Assembly: GCF_000764225.1 (NCBI RefSeq)
Contig: NZ_JQED01000005.1
Span: 62,001-126,000 of the forward strand
Reading direction: 5' to 3'
Length of the DNA stretch: 64,000 nt
Origin: Colwellia psychrerythraea
Lineage (GTDB): Bacteria > Pseudomonadota > Gammaproteobacteria > Enterobacterales > Alteromonadaceae
The notes beneath the pieces were generated by a model. That model was not told the DNA's origin and searched no databases. It saw nothing but the letters and a program-made list of their open reading frames with translations. This document shows, piece by piece, positions 7,975-16,952 of this stretch. The position numbers and the translations under genes are program-made. Position 1 is the stretch's first letter, and each line of letters starts with the position of its first letter.

Positions 7975-9675
7975 TTGACTTTATTACCCTATTTTAAATT
8001 TTTCCTTGTTCTTTATTTCTTGGTAGGAATGCATGTCATTCTTGATACTCCAGGTGGGGTCGGCTTATATTTATCCTATAATGTGTTTGCCTGGTTAATT
8101 ACCTGCATCCTGATTGCTTTGAGCCTTTGGCAAATTACTCTTAACAAAAAAATTTACTATAGCAAAATGTTGTTATGGCTAAGTCTAGGGTGCACTTTTT
8201 TAATCATTCCTGTTTTTTATCATTTTGAATTTACCGATCACGCCATCCCACGAGTTTTAGCCTTGATAGGTGGTTTACTCTTTCTTTTTTCTCTCTATCA
8301 ATTCCAATTATCAAAACTCGAAGCATTACGCTTGCTTGCCCTTATCCTGCTGGCTGTTGTTATAGAAGCCACCTTTGGTTTAGTGCAATTCTTTTTATTC
8401 GAGGAAGGTGATTGGGGTGGTTATATTGTAGGTAGTAGTCGACCACACGGTGTATTTTTGCAACCAAACGTTATGGCAAGCTTTATGGCTACCGGTTTGG
8501 CCATTGCTTTATTTCTATCAATCCAGAAAAAGCTGTTTAAGAATACACTAGTGATTAAATGCATTATCTATTTTGGTCTATTTTCGACAAGTTTTTTACT
8601 TATTTTATTGCAGTCTCGTACTGGCTTTGTTGCAGCTATCGGTGTTCTTTTACTCTCAGTACCTTACCTTTATAACAACTCTAAGAAGCAATTATCTATT
8701 AACTTAACCATAGTTGCGATTGGAATAATGAGTGCGTTTATTAGCCTTAATAACTCTGAAACGCCCATTCGTGGGCAGCAAGTTTATGAAAATGTCGGCG
8801 CTCGTGATGCCCAATTCATCGTCAGTGTAGATATGATCATAGAAAAACCACTACTGGGCTACGGCTATGGAGGCTTTGAGCGTAGTTTCATAGATCACTT
8901 TAATAAGTATGCTATTGAAAATCCGGATATAGGTAATACCATCACCCGATTATCACACCCACACAATGAAATACTATTTTGGGTTGTTGAAGGTGGTATT
9001 GTTGCCTTATTAGCGTTTGTTTTTTTCACTATCGGTTATATATTCACTTGGCGTAAAATCCCCTTTAGCATTGGTTTAATATTATTTTCCTTAATATTTC
9101 CAATACTTTTACATAGCCAGTTAGAGTTTCCATTTTATAGCTCAGTTAGTCATTGGCTTGTATTTTTGATTATGCTTTGGTTAGTAGATCGCTACTCATT
9201 AGGAGATAGTGCTTTAACTGAAAATAAAAGTTATCCGTTTATAGATTGTCCACAAACATTTTTAATACGCTTTTTTGCGCTGTTAATTCCTAGTATCTTT
9301 ATTCCTTTTTTAGTGACTACTTTACACACGGCAAATATTCTTGTTGAACATGAAAAGAACCCTAAAAAATCATTAGAAAGATTTAACGACATTGTTAACC
9401 CCATCGCCTGGCAGAGTCGTTTAGATGCAGCGGTTTATGCCCACATTCTAGTTTCTGGTATTCGAGATAAGGATGCTACTAAGCTTAAGATTTATGTCAC
9501 TTGGGCATTAAAGAGAATAAGACATCAGCCAAGAGTTATCCTATATCAAAACTGTTTATTAGTATTAAAAGCATTAGAACAAACAGAAGCATATTTACTA
9601 TTGCTTGAGGAAGCTAAGCGCTCCTACCCACAACAAATCAACTGGAAAAGCGATATTTTTCACACTGATGAATGA
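7975..9675 (+). CDS. PglL/Wzy-type O-oligosaccharyltransferase or O-antigen ligase family protein
   Basis: 566 residues, polytopic: about 10-12 hydrophobic segments up to about 450, then a soluble C-terminal tail. Wzy_C/PglL-type motifs are visible: S-R-P-H-G-V-F-L-Q-P-N near 161-171, and S-H-P-H-N-E-I-L-F-W with E-G-G near 326-342 in a periplasmic loop region. The known family transfers lipid-linked glycans to proteins (PglL, PilO/TfpO) or to lipid A (WaaL). Its place between two pilin genes argues for O-glycosylation of MSHA pilins in the periplasm, which is inference. TTG is used as start with no clear ribosome site; an ATG at 8029 is possible but would remove most of the first membrane helix. 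It is oriented against the rest of the locus. Confidence 0.8.
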   Translation: MTLLPYFKFFLVLYFLVGMHVILDTPGGVGLYLSYNVFAWLITCILIALSLWQITLNKKIYYSKMLLWLSLGCTFLIIPVFYHFEFTDHAIPRVLALIGGLLFLFSLYQFQLSKLEALRLLALILLAVVIEATFGLVQFFLFEEGDWGGYIVGSSRPHGVFLQPNVMASFMATGLAIALFLSIQKKLFKNTLVIKCIIYFGLFSTSFLLILLQSRTGFVAAIGVLLLSVPYLYNNSKKQLSINLTIVAIGIMSAFISLNNSETPIRGQQVYENVGARDAQFIVSVDMIIEKPLLGYGYGGFERSFIDHFNKYAIENPDIGNTITRLSHPHNEILFWVVEGGIVALLAFVFFTIGYIFTWRKIPFSIGLILFSLIFPILLHSQLEFPFYSSVSHWLVFLIMLWLVDRYSLGDSALTENKSYPFIDCPQTFLIRFFALLIPSIFIPFLVTTLHTANILVEHEKNPKKSLERFNDIVNPIAWQSRLDAAVYAHILVSGIRDKDATKLKIYVTWALKRIRHQPRVILYQNCLLVLKALEQTEAYLLLLEEAKRSYPQQINWKSDIFHTDE

Positions 9676-9683
9676 CTTTAATA

Positions 9684-9718
9684 AGTAATTAATTTAATAA
9701 ATTATTAAATTAATTACT
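9684..9718. repeat. 35-bp AT palindrome after the ligase gene
   Basis: Arms of 17 bases (AGTAATTAATTTAATAA and its complement) with a single central base, starting 8 bases past the stop of the ligase gene. It would form an A/T-only hairpin; it may contribute to transcript 3'-end formation, but there is no T tract after it. Confidence 0.6.
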
Positions 9719-9831
9719 GGCACTAGTATGAGCCTTCGGGGCTTAAAATACTCACTATTGATTTGCCTAATCTTTATAATAAATTAGTAAGGTCTTGCTT
9801 AAACCCTAGGCAAACCAGCTTAAATATCAGG

Positions 9832-9856
9832 CAAAAAAAACCGAGAGTATCTCGGC
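9832..9856 (-). terminator. Intrinsic terminator of mshA
   Basis: On the minus strand CCGAGA-TAC-TCTCGG is followed by eight T residues, about 36 bases past the mshA stop. It separates mshA from the convergent ligase gene. Confidence 0.85.
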
Positions 9857-9891
9857 TTTATTCAAAAAAGTAATCTAAAGATCACGTGTAA

Positions 9892-10365
9892 TTAACAACC
9901 TGTAGTAACACTATCGATTACTGGTTTAACATTTGCGTCCGCTGTTTCAGTATAAATTGCATAACATTCTGCAGGTGTTGTAGCTTTAGCATGGGTATAC
10001 GTTCGACCACTACCTGATGTTGCAAGTACAAAATCTGCAGGGGTTCCACTTGCCTCAGCATCAATATCCATCAGTAAATCAATAGATGCAGCATTAGGAT
10101 ATGTGTTTGCAAAAGTGATAGTTTGTCCCGCGATGCTTAAAGGGTCGCCTGTTCCATCAACCAAAGCTTTAGCATGTGCCATATCGGCAGCCGAGTTAAG
10201 AGCCCCTTCTACCGCTTCCACGACCGATTTTTTAGCATCACCTGTTAAATCTATAAACTTAGGAGCCGCTGTTACCGCTAAAATACCTAAAATTACAATC
10301 ACTACAACCAATTCAATTAAGGTAAAACCTTTTTGACTTGCTTTTACATTCATACTACTTCTCAT
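9892..10365 (-). CDS. mshA: MSHA major pilin MshA
   Basis: 157 residues. Leader of 13 residues (MRSSMNVKASQKG) then mature FTLIELVVVIVILGILAVTA, with Glu5 conserved. The head domain is rich in Ala, Ser and Thr and ends with a disulfide pair (Cys near 139 and 157, the last residue). The ATG at 10365 was chosen because a GAGGA site lies 8 bases upstream. It follows mshB by 50 bases and has its own strong terminator, typical of a highly expressed pilin. MshA is the structural subunit of the mannose-sensitive haemagglutinin type IVa pilus used for surface attachment. The Ser/Thr-rich head and the adjacent PglL-like gene make it a plausible glycoprotein. Confidence 0.9.
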   Translation of the reverse strand: MRSSMNVKASQKGFTLIELVVVIVILGILAVTAAPKFIDLTGDAKKSVVEAVEGALNSAADMAHAKALVDGTGDPLSIAGQTITFANTYPNAASIDLLMDIDAEASGTPADFVLATSGSGRTYTHAKATTPAECYAIYTETADANVKPVIDSVTTGC

Positions 10366-10415
10366 GTTTTTTCCTCAATTTATGAACAAATTTAATTAAA
10401 ATACTTTAGAAACTT

Positions 10416-11090
10416 TTACGGTTGTTTGTCATTGATATAAATAATGACCGAACTATTTGCCGGTTGGTAAGTAAAACTATTACCTACTCCTGTTAAGGGC
10501 GATGGGGCGATGTAAGCGCCATTACTATCGCGTGCTAAGGTTTCTTTTAAATGATAATGACACAAGGTAGATGAGCCACCGCCAGAAACATTGGCTAAAT
10601 ACCTGTAACTACTATCTGCATTTATATCAGTCACACTACTCGCAATTGCTGGTGGTTGTTGTAATAAGCTGTTCCACACAGAGATACAATCAACAATCGC
10701 CATACTTTTATTACTATTGATTCCTGAGCTACTGTTAGTGCCAACAATATAACCTGGGCTGATCGTCGGCGATGTTGTTCTATCTTCACTGGTTAGATAA
10801 ACAACAGTACCATCATAGTTAACCATGTTAACATCATTGGTATCTTTCGGGCGTGCTTCAGCTTCCCACTGAGAGCGTGCTAACGAAACACCGGTAGCAA
10901 ATCCGCCTGCCATACCCTCTATATTTGCCTGTTTAGCTTGTTCAGTTAAGTCAACAAACTTCGGAATAGCAGTAGCTGCTAAAAAACCTAATATAACCAC
11001 GACAATAACCAACTCAATCAAGGTAAAACCTGCTTGAGTTGATACCCGAGTATTTGGAGAAGTTCTGGTAAGAGAAATACTTTTTATCAT
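10416..11090 (-). CDS. mshB: MSHA pilin-like protein MshB
   Basis: 224 residues. Prepilin leader of about 21 residues ending AG, then FTLIELVIVVVILGFLAATA. The head has two Cys (about 136 and 178). Directly upstream of mshA (50-bp gap), as in Vibrio and Shewanella MSHA loci. Family knowledge: minor pilin of the MSHA pilus, cleaved by PilD. A possible promoter lies upstream (see 11160), after a 208-bp gap from mshF, so mshB-mshA may be transcribed separately from mshI-F. Confidence 0.88.
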   Translation of the reverse strand: MIKSISLTRTSPNTRVSTQAGFTLIELVIVVVILGFLAATAIPKFVDLTEQAKQANIEGMAGGFATGVSLARSQWEAEARPKDTNDVNMVNYDGTVVYLTSEDRTTSPTISPGYIVGTNSSSGINSNKSMAIVDCISVWNSLLQQPPAIASSVTDINADSSYRYLANVSGGGSSTLCHYHLKETLARDSNGAYIAPSPLTGVGNSFTYQPANSSVIIYINDKQP

Positions 11091-11159
11091 TGGGATAACC
11101 TTTTATATCCGTTGCTGCTTAGTGCTCATGCGTTCAAAATTTATATACACTAGCATCAA

Positions 11160-11165
11160 ATTATA
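11160..11165 (-). promoter_or_regulatory. Possible -10 box for mshBA
   Basis: TATAAT on the minus strand about 70 bases upstream of the mshB ATG, within a 200-bp AT-rich gap between mshF and mshB. No convincing -35 box is seen at the right distance. Confidence 0.3.
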
Positions 11166-11298
11166 TAGTGACCTAACCTAAATACTTATACTAACATTAT
11201 GAACACTTGCATACTATTTTTCAATGTTAATTATATGTAATTACTTGTAGTTATTAACTAAATTATCAAATGATCAATACCAATTCATTCATTTAAAA

Positions 11299-11790
11299 TT
11301 AATTAACCAATCTTACTTTTCCTGTGTCACTACGATAATCAAAATATTGACCATTAGCAATACTGTAACGACATAAGCGACCGATTTTATTAGCATTATT
11401 TTGAATTTCAATGGCAATAACTTTAGACTTTACCACCTGTAATGGCATTGCTAATATTTGCTGCCAAATTTTGTGACAAGCCAAGCTAGTGTGCTCGCTG
11501 TCTACCCACCCTTTACTATTAACGTTAATAAATGCCCTTTCATTACTATTTATCCGATTTAAAACAACAATATTAGGCTGTTTATCCATAAGCCATTGCC
11601 CATGTACAACATTAACTTTACTAGTAAAGTTTTGCGACAAACTACTAAATGCGGTATTAGTTACTTTCGCCTGTTGGCTAAAAAAAACATCGATTAATAG
11701 CTTCATCATAATAGCAACAATGACAACCACAATAACAAACTCATACTCTGAGCGCTGTTTCTTATCAATACCGTTAGGCGTTTTCTCCAT
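11299..11790 (-). CDS. mshF: MSHA biogenesis protein MshF
   Basis: 163 residues from the ATG at 11790, which lies 9 bases past the mshG stop; a GTG at 11832 would overlap mshG by 31 bases and adds 14 residues of poor character, so I prefer the ATG. One membrane segment near the N-terminus (EFVIVVVIVAIMMKLLIDVFF, about 16-36) followed by a soluble domain with Cys near 123 and 139. Small, poorly conserved membrane protein between mshG and mshB, as in other MSHA loci; function unknown. Assignment rests mainly on position and topology. Confidence 0.75.
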   Translation of the reverse strand: MEKTPNGIDKKQRSEYEFVIVVVIVAIMMKLLIDVFFSQQAKVTNTAFSSLSQNFTSKVNVVHGQWLMDKQPNIVVLNRINSNERAFINVNSKGWVDSEHTSLACHKIWQQILAMPLQVVKSKVIAIEIQNNANKIGRLCRYSIANGQYFDYRSDTGKVRLVN

Positions 11791-11801
11791 GAGTTTTATA
11801 G

Positions 11802-13028
11802 CTACCCTTGCATAGCCGAGGCCATATCCCACATAGGGGTAAAAATACCTAACGCGAGCACTAGCACCATGGCGGCGACTACCACTAAAAGTAAAGGTTC
11901 AATTCTCGCGGTAAGCGTTGCCAACTCATAATCAACTTCGCGTTCATAATAATCGCCAACTTCGGTGAGCAATTCATCAACCCGACCTGTTTCTTCACCT
12001 ACAGCTACCATTTGCAATACTAAAGGAGTAAATAAGGCACTTGCAACAGAAGAGCGTAATAAGCTCTCACCGCTTTCAATACCTTGGCGCATAGCCGATA
12101 TTTTTTCTTGCATGTAGCTATTATCAACTGCTTCAGCGACTAATGTAAGACCAGTAGTCATGGGAACGCCAGCCTTTAACACGATAGCAAAACTATGAGA
12201 AAAGCGTGCTAATATTGAGCGCTCAATAATACTTCCAATAATAGGAATCTTTATTTTCCGTCTATCCCACTGATATCGGCCTTTCTTTGTTTTTAGTGAT
12301 TCTCTGATCGTCACTATAATTATAAATATGCCGAATAACATGTAATGCCAATAATTTATAAATAAGTTAGAACTGGCAATAATAAAACGGGTAGCAAAAG
12401 GTAATTCAGCGCCTAAGCGAGAAAACATATCGGCAAAGGTTGGAATAACAAAAATATTTAAAATCACCATGGCTGCTGAAATGGCTATCAACACCATACT
12501 GGGGTAGCGCAGTGCCGCCTTGATCCGTTTACGGGTATCTAATTCACGCTCAAGATAAGTAGTTAGTTTTAAGAATGCTTGGTCCAGTTGACCGGTATTT
12601 TCACCCACGTGTACAAGCGAGATAAAAAGGTGATCAAAGATTTTGGGGTGACTATTTAACGCCGAAGAAAAGGTATACCCCCCTTCAAGTTGTTTACCTA
12701 TATCCGCTAAAGCTTTTTTCAAGGCGGTTGAATTTGCTGATTCTACCATACCATTTATTGCTCTTAATATAGGTACGCCAGAGCGCATCAAAGCATACAT
12801 TTGTCGACAAAAAACGATTAATTCTTCTAATGAGACACGACCATTGTTGAACATTTCAAAAACATCAGTATTTGCAGCATTATGGCCAGTTTTTGCCGCA
12901 ATAATGGAGATCGGAGTAATACCCTTTTTAAATAATTTTTCCGCGGCAATATCTATATTAGCAGCATCGATGCTGTCTTTTACTTGGCTACCGCCAGCAT
13001 TTCGCCCTGTATAATTAAATGATGCCAT
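11802..13028 (-). CDS. mshG: MSHA inner-membrane platform protein MshG
   Basis: 408 residues with the GspF/PilC architecture: two T2SSF domains (about 70-195 and 275-398) and three transmembrane segments (about 170-195, 220-240 and 378-400). Begins M-A-S-F-N-Y-T-G-R-N, typical of the family. It forms the inner-membrane platform on which the MshE ATPase acts to polymerise pilin. 53 bp downstream of mshE. Paralogous to gspF at 28656-29894 in the same window. Confidence 0.92.
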   Translation of the reverse strand: MASFNYTGRNAGGSQVKDSIDAANIDIAAEKLFKKGITPISIIAAKTGHNAANTDVFEMFNNGRVSLEELIVFCRQMYALMRSGVPILRAINGMVESANSTALKKALADIGKQLEGGYTFSSALNSHPKIFDHLFISLVHVGENTGQLDQAFLKLTTYLERELDTRKRIKAALRYPSMVLIAISAAMVILNIFVIPTFADMFSRLGAELPFATRFIIASSNLFINYWHYMLFGIFIIIVTIRESLKTKKGRYQWDRRKIKIPIIGSIIERSILARFSHSFAIVLKAGVPMTTGLTLVAEAVDNSYMQEKISAMRQGIESGESLLRSSVASALFTPLVLQMVAVGEETGRVDELLTEVGDYYEREVDYELATLTARIEPLLLVVVAAMVLVLALGIFTPMWDMASAMQG

Positions 13029-13081
13029 AAAACTCTCGATGCTCTAAAATATGTTACTGATTTTGTTGTCTATTTGTCTGG

Positions 13082-14794
13082 TTAATTAATATCAATAGTT
13101 TCAACTAGGCGTAATACTTCTTCCACTGATGTTATGCCAGTTGTAGCGTAATCAAATGCTGCTTTTGCCAGCGGAGTAAAACTAGGGTTTTCTTTAGATA
13201 GTTTAGCAAATAACTCACTGTCGTTACGCTTTAAAGCAGCCATCATACCTTCATTCATTTCGAGTATTTCAAAGACACCAATTCGCCCTTTATAACCCGT
13301 ATAATGGCAGGTTTGACAACCCTTACCCTTCATAAACTGAGTAGTTCTAGCCCGTTCACCGACTAGGTTGGTTAGCCAAAACAACTCTTGTTCATCCGCT
13401 TGATATTCGATTGCACAAGAATCGCAAACTCTTCGAACAAGTCGCTGTGCTATAACAGCTCGCAACGCACTACCTACTAAAAATCCAGCAGCCCCCATAT
13501 CAATCAAACGTAAAGCACTGGTAATGGCATCATTGGTATGCAGTGTTGATAACACTAGATGACCAGTTATTGCGCCTCTAAGGCCAATTTCTACTGTTTC
13601 TTGATCACGCATCTCACCAACCATCATAATATCTGGATCTTGACGAAGCGCTGTACGTAATACACTTGAAAAAGTTAAGTCAATTTTGGTATTTACCTGT
13701 ACTTGATTGATTCGCGGTAAGCGATACTCCACCGGATCTTCTACTGTGATAATTTTTTTACTTGCTTCATTTAGTTCACTTAAAGCAGCATATAGTGTTG
13801 TCGTTTTACCACTACCTGTTGGTCCCGTAACTAAAACCATGCCGTGCGGACGGTGAATCTGCAAGCGTATACGCTTAACAATATCTTCGGGCATGCCTGT
13901 CTGCTCAAGTGATAATAAACCTGCAGATTGATCTAACAAACGCATGACCACAGACTCGCCATATTGAACTGGCATGGTAGACATACGAACATCAATATTA
14001 TGACCACTAATATCTAAGTTGAAACGACCATCTTGCGGAACACGCTTTTCTGATATATCAAGGCCAGCCATTAATTTAAGGCGTAATACCATGGCAGCAG
14101 CAATTTTATTTTCTTTCAGTATTTTTTCTTGTAACACACCATCAATACGTTGGCGGATACGTAATTGGTATTCTTCTGGCTCAATGTGGATATCTGATGC
14201 GCGCATTTGTACAGCATCTTCAAATACTGATTGCAATAACTTCCCTACGGTAGCATCGCCACCTTCATCAAGAAATGTTGTTGCGAGATCAAAACTGGAT
14301 GACTCTTCATATTCTTCTTCTAATTGACTAGCAAATGATTCAATTTCAGCTGTACGACGATATAAACTATCAAAAGCATCAAATATCTGAGACTCCATAA
14401 CGACGGCAAGTTCAATACGCCTAGGTGACAACATTCGCTCTAACTGGTCTAAACCACTCAAATCGGCAGGATCACTCATCCCTAATAAAACCGAAGCGCC
14501 TCTGTCTTCAATAATCAGGGCTCTTAGACGCCGAGCATGAACTTCAGGTAGTAAACTGGCAACAGCTGGTGATATTTTATATTGAGAAATGTCCATAAAC
14601 GGCACACTTAATTGCTGTGCCAAAAACTCTAATAATTGTCTTTCAGATAGGTAATTTAACTCAATTAAGGTATCTCCGAGCTTTCGACCCGTTTGCTTTT
14701 GACTTGATAGCGCTTGCATTAGTTGATCATTAGAAATGATATTTTTATCAACCAATAAGTCGCCTAAACGCATCTTTAATTTGGGAGCTGCCAT
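13082..14794 (-). CDS. mshE: MSHA extension ATPase MshE with c-di-GMP-binding N-domain
   Basis: 570 residues. N-terminal MshEN domain with two tandem 24-residue motifs beginning R-L-G-D-L-L (about 9) and K-L-G-D-T-L (about 38); in Vibrio MshE these motifs bind c-di-GMP. The C-terminal secretion ATPase has Walker A G-P-T-G-S-G-K-T-T-T (about 322), Asp box, Walker B (DPDIMMVGEMRD) and a tetracysteine zinc site (C-x2-C ... C-x2-C, about 455-490). It powers MSHA pilus extension from the cytoplasm, controlled by c-di-GMP. Eight bases after mshN. The longer N-terminus with this motif separates it from GspE at 29980-31509. Confidence 0.93.
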   Translation of the reverse strand: MAAPKLKMRLGDLLVDKNIISNDQLMQALSSQKQTGRKLGDTLIELNYLSERQLLEFLAQQLSVPFMDISQYKISPAVASLLPEVHARRLRALIIEDRGASVLLGMSDPADLSGLDQLERMLSPRRIELAVVMESQIFDAFDSLYRRTAEIESFASQLEEEYEESSSFDLATTFLDEGGDATVGKLLQSVFEDAVQMRASDIHIEPEEYQLRIRQRIDGVLQEKILKENKIAAAMVLRLKLMAGLDISEKRVPQDGRFNLDISGHNIDVRMSTMPVQYGESVVMRLLDQSAGLLSLEQTGMPEDIVKRIRLQIHRPHGMVLVTGPTGSGKTTTLYAALSELNEASKKIITVEDPVEYRLPRINQVQVNTKIDLTFSSVLRTALRQDPDIMMVGEMRDQETVEIGLRGAITGHLVLSTLHTNDAITSALRLIDMGAAGFLVGSALRAVIAQRLVRRVCDSCAIEYQADEQELFWLTNLVGERARTTQFMKGKGCQTCHYTGYKGRIGVFEILEMNEGMMAALKRNDSELFAKLSKENPSFTPLAKAAFDYATTGITSVEEVLRLVETIDIN

Positions 14795-14802
14795 AATGTA
14801 TC

Positions 14803-15999
14803 CTACTGTCCTATCACTTGTATGCGTTGTTTAACAAAATTCTCAGAAGAGACTGATAAATCATTTTTTGTTAATGCCTTTTTATAAGCCTCACTGGCCA
14901 AAGCAAACTGACTATTTTTATCATATAAAACAGCTAAACCTAGCTGCCAACGACCAATATCTGGCTTCATCGCTATTAGCACTTTATACGCATTAACTGC
15001 TACTTTGTTTTGCTTGGCTTGCTGCGCGGTATTTGCCAACATGACTTGGTATTGCTCATCTCTTAAATCAGCAAGTGGCTTGAGTGTATTTAGCGCAGCT
15101 GAATATTGCCCTTGTCTTAAATGAATGCGGGCTTTCATTTCACGTAAACTGCTGTCTTTACCATTTAGAGCAATCCCCTGTGATAACAGGTTCACAGCAT
15201 CTCGATAAGCCTGTCGGCCAAACCATAAAGCTGCTAATTTTTTACGTGTTTGACTATCCATTGGCCTAATAATGACTACATCTTCCAGCAATTTTTCAGC
15301 CTTTTCAACTTGCTTTGCAGCTAATGCTTTTTCCACGAGCACTAATTTTTGTTCTGCCAACTCATCTGCAGACAATTGACGTCGAGATACTGACATCTTA
15401 TTGGCTTTAGCCTTAGGCTCTACTGTACTCGTCAGTGTATGACTATGACTTGAGTTGCCCTCTGAGTGGCTGTGTTCATCAGCGAACGCCTCAATTTTCT
15501 TTGCCGGTGTTATTTTGCTATTACTACTATCCAACAAAGGTTTTAACGATTCTATCTGTGTTCTCTTTTCTGTAGATTTATTCGATGAAACATTTTTGGC
15601 CTTATTTGAAACAATATTCTGAACATTGCCCTTCGCTTCATGTTGTTCACTCTCAGCTTTGGCGGCTGAAAATTTTATTGCCGCTTTGGAAGCTTTATTT
15701 TCATTGTCGTTTGATTCTTTAATAGTAATCGTTGAATTATCAATAGTTTCAGCTTTATTTACTGAAGTAACGCCGACAACATTTTTTGTTAATTGTTGAG
15801 CTTTTAAAGCATTATTTTCACTGATTAATTGCCAAATATAAAAGCTAATTAAACATAGAATTAACACCAATACACCCGTAATAATTGCTGTTTTCTTTGA
15901 TGAATGCACTTGCATGTTGTTACTTGAGTGCACTGAGTCGGCATTCGATTCAGGGCTGCGCTGCTCTAAGTCCTTCAACATCTGATTAATAACACTCAT
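14803..15999 (-). CDS. mshN: MSHA TPR protein MshN
   Basis: 398 residues: short cytoplasmic N-terminus (SVINQMLKDLEQR, a motif shared by MshN proteins), one membrane segment at about 35-58, a long low-complexity Ser/Lys/Asn-rich periplasmic linker (about 65-200), then TPR repeats (about 215-395). Overlaps mshM by four bases (ATGA). TPR proteins of this type help secretin or pilus assembly in the periplasm; the exact function of MshN is not settled. Confidence 0.88.
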   Translation of the reverse strand: MSVINQMLKDLEQRSPESNADSVHSSNNMQVHSSKKTAIITGVLVLILCLISFYIWQLISENNALKAQQLTKNVVGVTSVNKAETIDNSTITIKESNDNENKASKAAIKFSAAKAESEQHEAKGNVQNIVSNKAKNVSSNKSTEKRTQIESLKPLLDSSNSKITPAKKIEAFADEHSHSEGNSSHSHTLTSTVEPKAKANKMSVSRRQLSADELAEQKLVLVEKALAAKQVEKAEKLLEDVVIIRPMDSQTRKKLAALWFGRQAYRDAVNLLSQGIALNGKDSSLREMKARIHLRQGQYSAALNTLKPLADLRDEQYQVMLANTAQQAKQNKVAVNAYKVLIAMKPDIGRWQLGLAVLYDKNSQFALASEAYKKALTKNDLSVSSENFVKQRIQVIGQ

Positions 16000-16898
16000 A
16001 GTTTAACCACCAAGGCATAATATGCTAACCACAAAAGACTTAGTCCTAATAAACATGAAAAAGCCAATAAATTCTTTTTTGAGCCTTGTTCAATACTTTC
16101 AGTATCCTTTACTGCAGCGTTGAGCAACTTCATTGTTATTTTGTAATGTCCTTGACCATAAGCAAGCATGAGCATTTTGTGGCACAAAATATTAACTAAT
16201 CGTGGGACGCCCTTACTCACTCGAGCAATACCTCGACAAATCCTTACAGGGAAAAGTTCTGCTCCCTTATAACCTGCTACTTGTAACCTGTGTTGAATAT
16301 ATTGTTGTACTTCATGCGCATTCATAGGTCGTAGTTTATAAGCAAATGTTATACGTTGTCTTAATTGCCTAAATTCTGTTTTTGCCAAGCGAACATCAAG
16401 TTCAGGCTGTGCGAACAATACCACCTGTAACAACTTACGAGTCTCAGTTTCTAAATTAGTAAACAACCTTAATGCCTCTAAGCTATCTTCAGGTAAGGCT
16501 TGTGCTTCATCAAGAATAAGAACCACAGAGTGACCTTGTCCATGCAATTCTAATAAACGAGCCTGAATACGCTGAGTAAGCAGTTGTACCGACATCCTTT
16601 GCGCTTGTTTAACGCCAAGTTCAACAGCAACAGCTCGTCTTAACTCATTCGGATTTAGATAGGGGTTTGGTATATACGCTGTAACAAAGTGATCGGGAAT
16701 TTCATTAAGCAGTTTCCGGCACAGTAATGTTTTGCCTGTGCCGACTTCGCCAACAACTTTGATGAACCCTTCCCCCGTCTGCAAGGCAGTTGACAATACT
16801 GCTAATGCTTCATCATGCATCGCCATTGGCATATAAAAGTTTGTATTAGGAGTTAAGGTGAAAGGCAATTCTCCTAAGCCAAAATGATATAAGTACAT
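15996..16898 (-). CDS. mshM: MSHA ExeA-like AAA ATPase MshM
   Basis: 300 residues. N-terminal Y-x-x-x-F-G-L-x-x-x-P-F-x-L-x-P motif typical of ExeA/GspA-type ATPases, Walker A G-E-V-G-T-G-K-T (about 45), Walker B V-V-L-I-L-D-E-A-Q (about 125), sensor Arg region, and a C-terminal membrane segment (about 276-297). Lies 54 bp after mshL and overlaps mshN. ExeA homologues remodel peptidoglycan contacts to let secretin multimers assemble; by analogy MshM helps MshL. Confidence 0.9.
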   Translation of the reverse strand: MYLYHFGLGELPFTLTPNTNFYMPMAMHDEALAVLSTALQTGEGFIKVVGEVGTGKTLLCRKLLNEIPDHFVTAYIPNPYLNPNELRRAVAVELGVKQAQRMSVQLLTQRIQARLLELHGQGHSVVLILDEAQALPEDSLEALRLFTNLETETRKLLQVVLFAQPELDVRLAKTEFRQLRQRITFAYKLRPMNAHEVQQYIQHRLQVAGYKGAELFPVRICRGIARVSKGVPRLVNILCHKMLMLAYGQGHYKITMKLLNAAVKDTESIEQGSKKNLLAFSCLLGLSLLWLAYYALVVKL

Positions 16899-16952
16899 AG
16901 AAAGCCTACTCAGTGAACTAATTAAGCTAAATTAAACAAAAAAGCTGCTCGC

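Noticed and set aside
7737..7997. 86-codon plus-strand ORF overlapping the second pilin and the ligase start
   Set aside because: Its N-terminal part is antisense to a pilin leader region; no ribosome site and no domain.
11791..11832. GTG start for mshF at 11832
   Set aside because: It overlaps mshG by 31 bases and has no ribosome site; the ATG at 11790 fits the spacing better.
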